Source: Brienomyrus brachyistius
Lineage: Eukaryota; Chordata; Actinopteri; Osteoglossiformes; Mormyridae
Assembly (NCBI RefSeq): GCF_023856365.1
Contig: NC_064541.1
Coordinates: 25,336,214-25,400,213, forward strand
Reading direction: 5' to 3'
Length of the DNA: 64,000 nucleotides
In this document: piece by piece, positions 1 through 11,000 of the stretch
How the letters are laid out: every line of letters starts with the position of its first letter
Position numbering within the stretch: the first letter of the stretch is position 1
Notes under the pieces: model-generated
Database searches by the model: none
The model's input: the letters and a program-made list of their open reading frames with translations, nothing else
Told to the model about the DNA's origin: nothing
Made by a program: the position numbers and the translations under genes

Positions 1-180
1 TTCGGGTGGACCGGTCCAGTGATGCGGGGAGCTGCGGTACCCACTCCTAGTCGGCTAATTCAGGCTAACACAGCCCGCCGCGCGACTATGGCTGACAGCG
101 CGCGCCAGTCCCGCCCACCGCGAAGCACAAGCGAGCGGGGTGCGGACACGCCGCTCCATTGGCTGCAGTCTTTCTGTTTC
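1..180 (-). promoter_or_regulatory. CpG-rich promoter-like patch at the left edge
   Basis: The first 180 bases are dense in CpG and GC-box-like runs, unlike the AT-rich DNA that follows. An inverted CCAAT element (ccattgg, about 156-162) points leftward. It lies beyond the 3' end of P3H4, so it is more likely the promoter of a neighbouring gene outside the window than part of P3H4. A short ATG-led frame at about 88 stops quickly and is not called. Strand is inferred from the CCAAT orientation only. Confidence 0.35.
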
Positions 181-212
181 TTAACCCATTGAAGCCTGTC
201 GTTCGGTGTAAC

Positions 213-356
213 CAGGGGCGCCGCTAGCAATTTTGGGCCCTATGACAAAATATGAGGTTGGGCCCCCCTACCACACCCATTCAGATCTCTGGGGGCCCCT
301 AAAGGGCGTGGGCCCTTAGAATTGTCCCAACTTTCCCCCCCTTAGCGGCGCCCCTG
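213..356. mobile_element. hAT-type MITE with perfect 8-bp target duplication
   Basis: The element starts caggggcgccgctagc and ends cttagcggcgcccctg, terminal inverted repeats of about 14 bp. It is flanked on both sides by GGTGTAAC (205-212 and 357-364). An 8-bp duplication with CAGGGG-type ends is the signature of hAT superfamily insertions. It is 144 bp and non-coding, so it was mobilised in trans. Confidence 0.8.
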
Positions 357-562
357 GGTGTAACTCATGGTATGCAGGGACGGATTATGGGTTGTGTGGG
401 CCCCTAGGCTTCTTTACCTTAATCAGTTGAATGTGAAGAAAACCACTAGTCCATCAACTCATTTTCTAACCACTCATTTTGATCAAGGACATAGGGGTGA
501 AAAACAGTCAATCTGATTATAAAACTGCGTCTCTCCTGGGCATTCCTTCATTAAGTCAGTGG

Positions 563-724
563 TTATTTTCCTAGATCCCCTCTCTGCCTGGGCTGCTGTT
601 CCCACCAATGAGAAGCAAAGATGCCCTCCTCATAGTCACCCTCTCCTGCAAATTCCTTATCAGTGTTGTCCTGGTCCCATCCTGGTACATTTTGCTGCGT
701 GATCTCATCTACGTATGTCTGGAT

Positions 725-776
<52 letters not shown>

Positions 777-3700
777 ACACATACACACACACAGGAACAG
801 CCATTAGCTATGTACATGTATATAGTGAATCTACAGTGCCTGACAGACTTATTAGCATCAAAGACAAAATTGATGAACTCAGCAGGACAATGTCATTATC
901 GGACCATTTTGGAAGCCTGATGGACAGAATCCAAGACACTGAACAGGACTATGCGACAGTCTGTTAGGAAGCCAACTTTGCATGATGTATATCAAATTAC
1001 TTCTAAAAGAAAAAGCGGTAAGTATGATTTGAACAGAGAGCTGTGGTTCCTCCCGCATGTCCATAGTGGTGTCTACGGGCCACAGGCGGATCTGAGAGGA
1101 GGACACCGTCCTACATGACGGATGAAAGGAGAAACCAGCTGACAGCACGCAAACCAAAGAGGCTACAAACTACTAACGACAATGGGGGGTGGGGGGAGCA
1201 CACAGCGGGAATAAATTCTCAGTATGAACTTTTATTTCTCCTACCAACAGTTATACACTTTTCACAAACACAATGAATACTTAGATTGTCAGTCTGCACT
1301 CTTCTAGGGTAAAACAGCAACTTCTGTTCCTGAAACTGATTGCAAAAACTAATTATAAAAAATAAATAAGTAAATAAAATTTTGTTCAACTTTTCCTCAT
1401 CCTAAAATGTGTGATTTATCACAAATTCAAAGGAATAATGTACTTCTATTACTATGGACACGTTTAGCAAACTGCAGGTAGATGAAAGTCCATGTATGTA
1501 TGGTAGGTGGGATTCAACAGAGATATTATCCAAAAACAAAGCACCAAACATGGCAGTCTGGCCTGAGAAGCACCAGCCCAAGGGCACAGCGGGGACTAGG
1601 TCTTACCTTCGGCATGGATCTTCAAGGCATCATAGATGGTGGCAAAAACCGAAACCATGACAAATTCACAGTGTAGACAGGTAAGCAAAAACAACACCGA
1701 CAAATGACGACTAGTCGCATGAAACTAGAACCGATCTATGGACGAAAATTCCATGTGATGGTACAAAATTCACATTCCGAGCAATTACAATGTAACAATG
1801 TGGAATTCCAGATTCCATACATAAAACACAACAGGCCAAAAGCGGTCATTTCCTTTCATGCCATTGCCACTTTCTGCTTGGTAACAGCCATATTTGCTCA
1901 CTCTTTCTGGAATGAATGATACCGAGTCATGGATAACACCGACTTCACTGCGCATTTTAATGTCACGAGGGGAGTTGGACGAGCGATATCTCTGAGGAAG
2001 TCTTTAGTCTTTAGGTCAGAGGTTCTGTCGATGAAGTACCATTCCTTTGGAAAGGGTCGACAATAACAATCAGTTGTCGATGGGGGCCAGTGAGGGAAGA
2101 CTTGAAGAACCACCAAAACAACGTGGTGTGATGAAGCATATACAAAAAATCAGGATAAAAAGAAGGATGGTGTTTATGATAGCGACAACACTGGAGGACG
2201 CAAATGTAAGCTACCCTCCAACTGCCAACAATGCAAGCAGAAATCAGAGTGCTGGGTATGTGTTTGTGGTAGACTTGTCTCTAGCTACTATCATCTGCCT
2301 CCAGAAGCTCATCAAGAAACGTCAGCACCTCCATCTGGAATAGGGACAAAGCACAGAAGGACAAAATATGTATACAAGGTACAATCAGATGATGACAAGC
2401 ATGGCCCTGTTTACCCATATCTTACAACTGAATGTGTGAGGAATGTGTAAAATACATGGAAAGAACACAGATGGAATGTGAAAGACACAGGTAAGGAATC
2501 TGTAAAAAGGACAATTACAGAATGGCAAAGAAAGGAGATACGGGCTGCCTGATTCTAGCAACATTACCATAAACGGAAATCAAGTATTTCTCTCTGCTAT
2601 AAAGACTAACACCGAGTAAATAACAGCTACAACCCCCCCATTAAATGTTCTGGGTGAAGAGACCAATCACATTAAGTCTACAGGTGTGATTCAGTGTCTC
2701 TAGGGTAGAACCTATACATGAGGGTGTCCTGTGTACAGACTACTGAAAGCTGATCTTCATTAAGACATTTCAACCAAATGTCAGGTACAGCTTTCTGCTT
2801 AATCAGATTACAAAGAAACAACTATTCTAGAGTTGGTTTTGTGGTATCTGAACTGTGAATGGTAAAGATCTGCAACCAAGATACCTGTGGGGTGTACTAG
2901 GATTCGAGTTTCTATGCTCAGAGTTAACTCAAAGGGGCTGGGATGATTAACCCTGATTGCCCTGATCAGCAAACAGTACTATGATGGTGGTTATCAACTC
3001 AGTAAATTGACTCTGGGATTGTCTGTGCACATTCAAATAAAGGGGGTGGAGCTGCACTAAGAGACTAAGAGGTGGTCTGTGTTGGGTACTTCCTACCTAT
3101 CTTCTGCTCCGCACCGAATATGGGTATGGGGGTAAAAACTGAAGGGACCGGCACCGAATATGGGTATGGGGGTAAAAACTGAAGGGACCGGCACCGAATA
3201 TACCGACATCTGAAGGAGAGAAGAGAAGTAAGCAGCCTAAAAACTAACTTTGCAAACTGAAATGAAAAAGGATGACACAGTGATATGAAGATAGTCAAAC
3301 AGACCAACAGTCAAATAATAGTAAATACTACAGCATTGCTGCCTTTTCATCTCGACCCTCATATGCATGTGAAATGACATCTGTAGACATGGCAGGTAAG
3401 GGTTTCCTACTTCATCATCTGCCTGCAGGTGCTTTTGTGAAAACTCCAGCATCTCCAGCTGCATGTTGGTCTGGTTAAAATATCGCACAGCCTCCTGGGA
3501 AAGCAATGACAGCAATGTCAGCCTGTACACTGAGGGAGCATGGAGGACCATCCTGCTTCTTCAAACCGTGCATCCTTGGGCTTCCAATTGGCCTGTATCA
3601 GGATGTTGTCACTGATGTTTTGCAACTTCTCAGGACCACAGGTAGTACTGTGATAAAATAAGTGGGGTCAAATAAAAAGATGTGTGTACAACACCATTGT

Positions 3701-6700
3701 GTAAGTACAGTGTTAAAAAACAAACAAAAAGAAAAACTTGTATTTAGTTAAATGCTGCCCTCTGCTGGCAAAGAGCTAAACTATACTCAACATACAGCAT
3801 TTCTGTGCCTGGATTATTGGCTTCATAAGGGAAATGGAAAAAAGAATTGCTGTAGTAACAGCATAGCAAACAGTAAGAGCTTCAGTCCATCAACTGATGC
3901 AATTCCTTAACTGACGAGATGACAAGACATCAGCATCCAATCCAGTAGAGAAAATGCACCACCAAAGAGGTAAGGAAAGTTTATTTAAATAGCAGTATTC
4001 AGACACAAGGTAATTCAAAGTGCTTTACAAAGACAGAGAACAGACTCACAGCTCTGGGTAAGAAGTCCTCCTCGGAGAGCCCCCACTTGTCCTTGTGGTA
4101 CTGATAGTAGACAATATTGTTCTTCATGACGTCATCTCCGGGGTCCAGCAGAGTATAGCTGGCTGCGCAGGGCACAGCGTTCTTCAGATCATTCACTGCA
4201 CACAGAAACATGGCTGGAAGGTCAGGCACACCAGCTTTATTAGGTGGTTTAACATCACTTGATCCCAAGGTCTTATTTGGCATGTAGGCCTCTTGCTACG
4301 TTGCACGGCATCACAGACTGAATTGTAACACTTACGCTTATAATAAGCAAACTGGAGGTAGTGGTACATGGTGGCAACAAACTTGTCTACGATGAAGCCG
4401 CCTACGACGGGTGTGAGCTGACCCTCGCACCTGACCTTTCTCTCCAAAACCTCTGTGAAGTGATCTAAAACGGGAGGACAGAAACAGCCAATGAGAACGC
4501 ATGCATGTACATCCACATGTCCCACTGACTAACTGCCACTGGGCAGCTAATAAAATCCCAATCATATTATCCCCTGCAGAGTCACTCTGACACAAATCTC
4601 ATCTCCATACTGCATTTACAGATGAGGGCCATGGATACCCTGGCATATTCATGGGGCCCAGCACTTGACAGGGACCACAGTAGGAGCATGGATACCATGG
4701 CATATTCATGGGGCCCAGCACCTTACAGGGGCCACAGTAGGAGCATGGATACCCTGGCATATTCATGGGGCCCAACACTTGACAGGGGCCCTTGAATATG
4801 TAAGATCAAATTGTGTAAGATCAAAAAGTCAAATTGGGCAGAGGGGGGACATTCTGATCGGGGTTCTAGCATTTCTACATTCCTGGTCATGGTGGTAGTA
4901 TGGGAACTATGGCTTCCAAGACATTCCCACCCAGCTGGTAGGAATAATTTCCAGTGTATCCCAGATTTATCCTGTTCCAAACTCCCACAGTTGACTTCTC
5001 TGACTCCAAAGCAGCAGCAGCTCCATTTTGAAGTCTCTCCAGAGCTCAGAGCCCAGCAATCATGCAGAGAAACCTCATTTAGGTCGCTGGTACTCTGTTC
5101 TTTCAGTTTTTACTCATTAGCAGAGGTTAGACAGAGATACAGATTGTTGGATTTCTGATCTTTGCATCTTCCACAGAACAAAATAAAAAATAAAAAATAT
5201 TGTCTTGGAGAAGTAAAGGTCATGGGAGGTGAGCTACCTGCTATGGATGGATAGAAGTCCTTGAAATCCTGAATATCTCTGGAACTCTCAGCTGCAGCTA
5301 GGCACTCGTCATAAGCTGTGAAGAAGTCTCGCAGGGCGAGCTCCATGTCCACCACAGAGGTGCGGAAGATGCCAGCATTGAACGCTCTCACTGCTCGGAT
5401 AAACAGTGCCTACAGATCCAACAGACACAAGCTCAGTTGGACAAAACTCTGCGATGTTTGGTCAGAACCACCAGGTGAAGTAGGAAGGATCCCTCAGCAC
5501 TGACCCGAAACCGACATCCTTAAAGAAACCACTACCTCACACAGCAAAGTAGTGTAATAAGCAGGAATTGAAAGAGATTTTAGACTTAAATGAGATGGGC
5601 TTTGATGTGTTATTCACACACTGTAATGACAGTGTGTTCTGACAATCAATACCTCGAAATGAGCATATTGCACACATTGATAACCTTTTTTAAACAAGGT
5701 TTGAAGTCCTGACACAACCATACACTACAAAATCATATCCACTATTTAACAATCCTACTATTTAACTAATTTAGCCTATTTCCCTTTATGAGATACAATA
5801 TAATAAAAAGATAAAGAATATCTTTCTAAGAGATCAGAGGTCACTAAGACAGAGTAAGTGTGCAGATATCCGCTTACCTCATAAGATTTAGCCTCTAGGT
5901 CTTTAAGGTGGTCCTCTGCTCCTGGAAGGCTTTTGTAATAGTCCATGTTCCTCTTCATCATCTCATCATCTGGGTGCTTCAGCATGAAGGTATGTGCCGC
6001 AGCTACAGCCTTTGCCAGGTTGTTGGACTAAAGTCAAAACATGTACAACAGGTCACAACAAGTCTCCACTTTGTGGGTGGTTACTGTAGGTTACGTGTGC
6101 ATCAGACACGTGCGTTAACGCATCTAGTAAGCAGCATGCAGTCCCCAAGAACCCCCCCAAGTAAACATCAAACTCCGCTTATGCCAGAACACACCGAACA
6201 CCCGGTGGTAAATATCTGTACGTAAGACAGAATCCTTATCAGCAGTCAATTTAGAACATCCTAAATTTTCCTCCATCAAAATCTAGCAAAGAAAACGATG
6301 TTTACATGTAATTTAAGTTTTATCATGTCAATTAAATTAGTTTTACCGTCAGTCCACTCTAACTATTAGATATACTGTATATGTATTGATATTTATTAAC
6401 CCTTTATAGACGCACATGTTGTTTCTGAAGACCGTGTTAAAAGTTATTTTTTATGCATCGGAAGCACGCAGGTCCGACTTACTTTGAAGAAGGCGAACTG
6501 AAGGTACTTGTAGGGCTCCCGGTTCTCGAACTCCCCCAGCGTCTCTCGGCTGGGCATGGTCTGTCGGAAAGCAGGCAAGCCGTGCTTGCACCTCTTCAAA
6601 CACTGGGCCCTTTTCATGATATTGCCGAATGCATGGAGCTCCGGAAACTCCTCAAACTTCTCTTCATTGTCTAATCGCACAGAGCTACAGTTCAGATTGC

Positions 6701-6938
6701 AGAAAGCCTCACTGTCTTTAAATAGTCGGTAAAGTCTCAGGCTCACTTCCAAATAGTCCACGCATTCTTGCCAGTTTTCTTTAGTGTATTGATCTAGCGC
6801 ATATTTGTAAGCGGATTCAAGTGGCATAAGTTCGTTGCTCGGAAAACTTCGGAAACTATACGTCTCGTATTGCGCATCAGCATAAAAGGTGAACAGGTAG
6901 AGAAACGTTGCGAAAGTTAAATGAGACATTCGTGCCAT
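563..6938 (-). CDS. p3h4: P3H4 (SC65/leprecan-like), ER collagen-modification adaptor
   Basis: Exons in transcript order: 6938-6483, 6027-5878, 5409-5238, 4464-4336, 4195-4050, 3494-3411, 718-563; phases agree throughout and give about 430 residues. The protein has an N-terminal signal peptide, then the leprecan TPR-like region: [12 protein letters not shown] at the mature start, a CLKRC cysteine pair, [10 protein letters not shown], and [10 protein letters not shown] near residue 300. No 2-oxoglutarate dioxygenase domain follows, so it is a non-catalytic member. CRTAP is the close alternative. The last exon carries the acidic EGDYEEGIF...WW tail typical of P3H4, and the gene is head-to-head with FKBP10 as in mammals, which settles P3H4. 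Mammalian SC65 works in the ER with P3H3, LH1 and cyclophilin B in procollagen lysine hydroxylation. Two start codons lie close together (6938 and 6929); the first was taken. The last intron is 2.7 kb and the final exon adjoins a (CA)n tract. Confidence 0.93.
727..793. repeat. (CA)n microsatellite next to the P3H4 last-exon splice site
   Basis: An almost uninterrupted CA dinucleotide run. On the minus strand it reads (TG)n and ends about 8 bases before the acceptor AG of the last P3H4 exon, taking the place of a normal polypyrimidine tract. Confidence 0.95.
3111..3200. repeat. 40-bp tandem repeat, 2.25 copies
   Basis: Two exact 40-bp units starting gcaccgaatatgggtatggg at 3111 and 3151, then a 10-bp partial third unit. 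It lies in the long last intron of P3H4. Confidence 0.9.
4631..4789. repeat. 57-bp minisatellite, about 2.8 copies
   Basis: Units begin atggatacc at 4631, 4688 and 4745. Being a multiple of three, the repeat generates a spurious plus-strand reading frame with a 19-residue period. It sits in the P3H4 intron between the exons at 5238-5409 and 4336-4464. Confidence 0.9.
5583..5700. repeat. Dispersed repeat, copy A (P3H4 intron)
   Basis: Shares a block beginning gggctttgatgtgttattca with 8366-8490 in FKBP10 intron 1, followed by further similarity (gacaatca..., ...cattgcac...). Family not recognised. Confidence 0.75.
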
Positions 6939-8042
6939 TTCAGATCCTTCGCACAGACATTCCCTGGCAAGGACGACTACTCAACCCGTTAGCAGATCAT
7001 GCCCGACTACGGGGCGGGGAGAAGGGGCTTGTGACTGGGCGTCCCCGCTAGACTGCAGCGGAAATGGCCGGATTGCGTGGATTTAAATTATACCGTCCAA
7101 TTTTAGAATAGGAAACCTTACTGTAAAAGCACCACGATGGGTCCAGTCAGTCTCCTTTGAACTGTTTGTATAAGCATTTTGTTGCCTAAAGCGGTCTAAC
7201 GATTGATTGTAGAGACTTGCCAAAAAGCAGCTGAACAAACTTGAAAACTGCAGCCACGCAGCACTACACCTAAGGCTATGGAAAAATATATACTGTAAGC
7301 ATCACCATTCATGCATATGATGGGTTACAAATGACGGCAGTCGGTACAAAAGCATACACTCAAGTAGTTAGATAAACTGTATATTTGTTCACTTTGTTGT
7401 ACATTCGATCCCCACAAAACTGCGCACTTATTTAGAAAAGGTTTGGAGTGGTACAATGAACGTCTTCCATCTCCTACTACACACTCATCAAAAACATAGC
7501 GGGCCTATCTGTTACTCATGAATATTATAATAGTATTGATATTTCTATGGGGCTTTTAATTATAATTTTTTTTAACGCAACTGATGTCATTTTAAATTAT
7601 GTTTATTTTTGATTAGTTTTACAGACTCCTTGCGACTTCCAGAAGACTTCTGGTTGCATTTCCAAGTCGTCAACCAGCAAGCCGCCTATGCATAATAAAA
7701 CAAAGTTCTCAGAGGAGCCCCGCAGGCGCGGTTTGCGCTCCGAACTGCGGCCGGGCTCCTCGTACTCCAAGACCCTCGAAGTGCCACGTATGAAGCCAGT
7801 CCCACTCTCCTCTAGTCTTTGATCAGATTTCAGCTCTGTGCAGAAGCGGAAGCAGGGAGCTCGGCTTTCCGTCGGCATCCACACACACTTGCTGCAGATC
7901 GCGAATCTGTGCGGGATTCCCTAACGCCAAAGCGCTTTTCGCGGAGAAGATCGTGGCCCAGGCAAGAATCAGTCGGGGGTGTGACGGGTATCCGTATATC
8001 TCAGGCCGACAGACTGTCCAGATTAACATTTACCCAGTTAAA
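6939..8042. promoter_or_regulatory. Divergent P3H4/FKBP10 intergenic promoter region
   Basis: A 1.1-kb gap separates the two start codons. A GC box (ggggcggggag, from 7011) and GC-rich DNA lie just upstream of P3H4. A second CpG-rich patch (about 7690-7950) precedes FKBP10 and probably holds its transcription start and 5' UTR. No clear TATA box is visible on either side. The middle part (7090-7680) is AT-rich with nothing recognisable. Confidence 0.6.
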
Positions 8043-11000
8043 ATGAGAGAGATATGGCCCAGCGTAGTTTATTTAGCACAGTTGATAAGCATTGTTGCTT
8101 GCAACGCACCGACGGTGCCGTTAGATGACATCGTGATAGAAAAGACTTTCATCCCGGAGCACTGCAACAGAGCTGTGAAAGCTGGGGACTTCGTCAGGTA
8201 CCATTACATCGGCATGTTTCCCGACGGGAGAAAGTTTGACTCCAGGTAAGTGGTCCGTCGGGGAGGGCAGGGCTGTCCCAGGCGGTCCCGGGGCGGCAGC
8301 CAGCCACGCAGGCAGAAGGGCAAACTGAGAAGCCAGCTAAGCAGGAACTGCAAAATGTTTTACAGATAAACGATATGGGCTTTGATGTGTTATTCACACA
8401 CTGCAGTGACGAAGAGTCTCGTTCGGACAATCATTATCTTAAAATAAGGGCATTGCACGCATCGCCAATTTGCCTTTTTAATTAAGTTATTAAAGTCCTT
8501 AGACTGTTAGAAACCACGATGACTGCATTTAATTATTTTGATATTCAGCTTTAGGTACATCCGAGTTCATTCAGTTTTTAGTTCTGATCGTAAAGTAGAC
8601 CTGCAGAGTCTGGGTTATCAGCTAAGACAAATTTGCCTGATTTTACATCCGGTATTTTTGGTTCTGTTCATGAGCCTTAAGCGGTCGAAACCTTGGATTT
8701 TTAATGTACGGACGAATTCCCATATTAAGTTCAGTAAAGCTTAGAAAGAAGCTGATGTGATTTGACCACCATTTGAATCACTAACAAAAAGAAGCATCAA
8801 TTAAAACAGACTAAATTTTCATCATGTCTTTATTGAACTCATTGGTCCATCATTCATTTGGCAGGTTAGATGAAGGGGCTGATGGATGAGGTCAGAGGGT
8901 CGTCTTAGTCATGTGATTAACTGACTCCTGCCTTTTATCCCACAGCTATGACAAAGCCTCAACCTACAATGTGTTTGTGGGCAGAAGGCAGTTGATTGAG
9001 GGCATGGACAAGGCTCTTCTGGACATGTGTGTGAATGAGAGGCGTCTGGTCAGGATTCCACCACAGTTGGCCTACGGAAAGGATGGATATGGTAATCACA
9101 TGCGTCATGAAAAGTTTCAAGCATTTCCAGTTACAAAAACCCTCTTCCCATCACAACTGTCTTGCACTGGTTTCTGGGAGCTTAACTTAGCTGTACTTTT
9201 ACTTCAAAGCTCTATTCATGTTATGCCTCACATGTATGTCATTTTGGACATAAACGGCTGCCAAATACACGTGTATAAATGTGTGTATAAATGTACACTG
9301 TATCAGGGGTACCAGCTTTGGTTAACTGACTGGAGTGATATTTTCAGTTTCAAAATCTGCACACAGATTGCATGTAATAGTTGCAAAAATACATGTGCAA
9401 AAATGCATGTAACAGTTTTATTACCTTGTAATTGGTCTGTAGGGTTTGCACACTACCCCAACACTTTTGATATAGCTAATTCTAGGTTTATAATGGAATA
9501 ATATACATTTGCTGTAAGAGTTCTTGTGTGAGAGTCTGAAAGCAGCCCTGGCTGTATGTTACCTGTGCAGCTGTCTGGAGGACCCTTATTGGCAGGGAAT
9601 TATGGCGCTGTGATTGCTGCTACTCCGGTGTGATAATAGATCTGAATCACTTCCACTGTTAGCCATTCCCTGAAGGGGAATATGGCAGGGAATTCTGATT
9701 GGCTGAGCCCTCAGATACGTTGGCCCATAAGCTATTGATAGTTGATGTTCCCCTTTCCACAGGTGACATCATCCCACCTGACTCTGTGCTGCATTTCGAT
9801 GTACTTCTGCTGGATATCTGGAATCCGCAGGACCAGGTCGAGGTGAAGACCTACTACAAGCCCGAGACGTGTACCCGGACTGTAGATGTGTCCGACTTTG
9901 TGCGGTACCACTACAATGGCACACTGCTGGACGGCACACTCTTCGACTCTAGGTAAGAGTGACACCTTCATTGGCTTTGGCCAGGGGGATTTTTCCGGAA
10001 TGCTGCCAATGTGAAGAGGGGTGTTCTGGCAGAGGAAGGCTGAACTACTTCAGCTTCTCATTATCAGATCAATATGTAGATTTTGTTTTGAGCCTGGAAT
10101 AAGCCGTATACAACAACAGTATGCTGAAGCATCCTATAGACTTCACCTCTCTCTCCACCCATCTGTCTTCCAGTCACACCCGTCTGCGTACGTATGATAC
10201 CTACGTGGGCATTGGTTGGCTCATTGCCGGCATGGACAAGGGACTGCTGGGGATGTGTGTGGGTGAGAAGCGCGTGATCACCATGCCTCCTTCCCTGGGC
10301 TACGGCGAGAATGGAGATGGTAAGTGGGGCCAGGATCTGTGCTTTTGTTGACATGTGGGTATAGTTGGGTTTTTTTCTTCTTCTAGTTGTTTAACAAGTG
10401 ATTCTTTGTATGTTTAACTGTCAGATGTTTCATAATCAGTGAAGATAACAGTGGTTGATGGTGCTGAATGCTCGACCAGCAGGAGCTGTCCTGTTTCATG
10501 CAGAGTAGAATTTCACCAGCACAGAGCTTGCAGCTGTTACTGCTAATAGGTCGTGGGAAATGGGCCTTTACAGGAATAAAGGATTCTCTTTTTTGATTTG
10601 GGCGACAGATAACATAGTAAATCGTGATTGCACCGAAATTAATTTTTAACCAAAACCAGAATTTATAATTTTTTTTTGGCTGAAAACCGAAGCCAAAATA
10701 AACATCGAATGTCCTGGGGGGCTATCCTGTCCTTATGACTTGAGACACTAACTGCTTTTCAATATGCAGTATTTAGCAGACAGAAAGTGACATCCTTGGC
10801 GAGTCTGACCACACCCACCTCTGCAGGCAGTGACATCCCAGGCCAGGCCTCACTGGTCTTCGATGTTGTTCTCCTGGACCTTCATAACCCGAAGGATGGC
10901 ATCATGGTGCAGCCCCAAGTGGTACCTGAGATATGCCCTCGCAAGAGTCAAGAGGGCGACTACATGAGGTACCACTACAATGGCACCCTGTTGGATGGTA

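Noticed and set aside
608..967. 119-codon plus-strand frame with a poly-(HT) tract
   Set aside because: It overlaps the last P3H4 exon in antisense and runs through the (CA)n microsatellite. The downstream part ([10 protein letters not shown]...) looks coding-like, but has no start, partner exon or family match.
4665..4898. Plus-strand frame with a 19-residue internal repeat
   Set aside because: The repeat is the 57-bp minisatellite in a P3H4 intron, whose length is a multiple of three; no other support.
563..6938. CRTAP as the identity of the minus-strand leprecan gene
   Set aside because: The middle of the protein is close to CRTAP, but the acidic EGDYEEG...WW tail exon and adjacency to FKBP10 fit P3H4.
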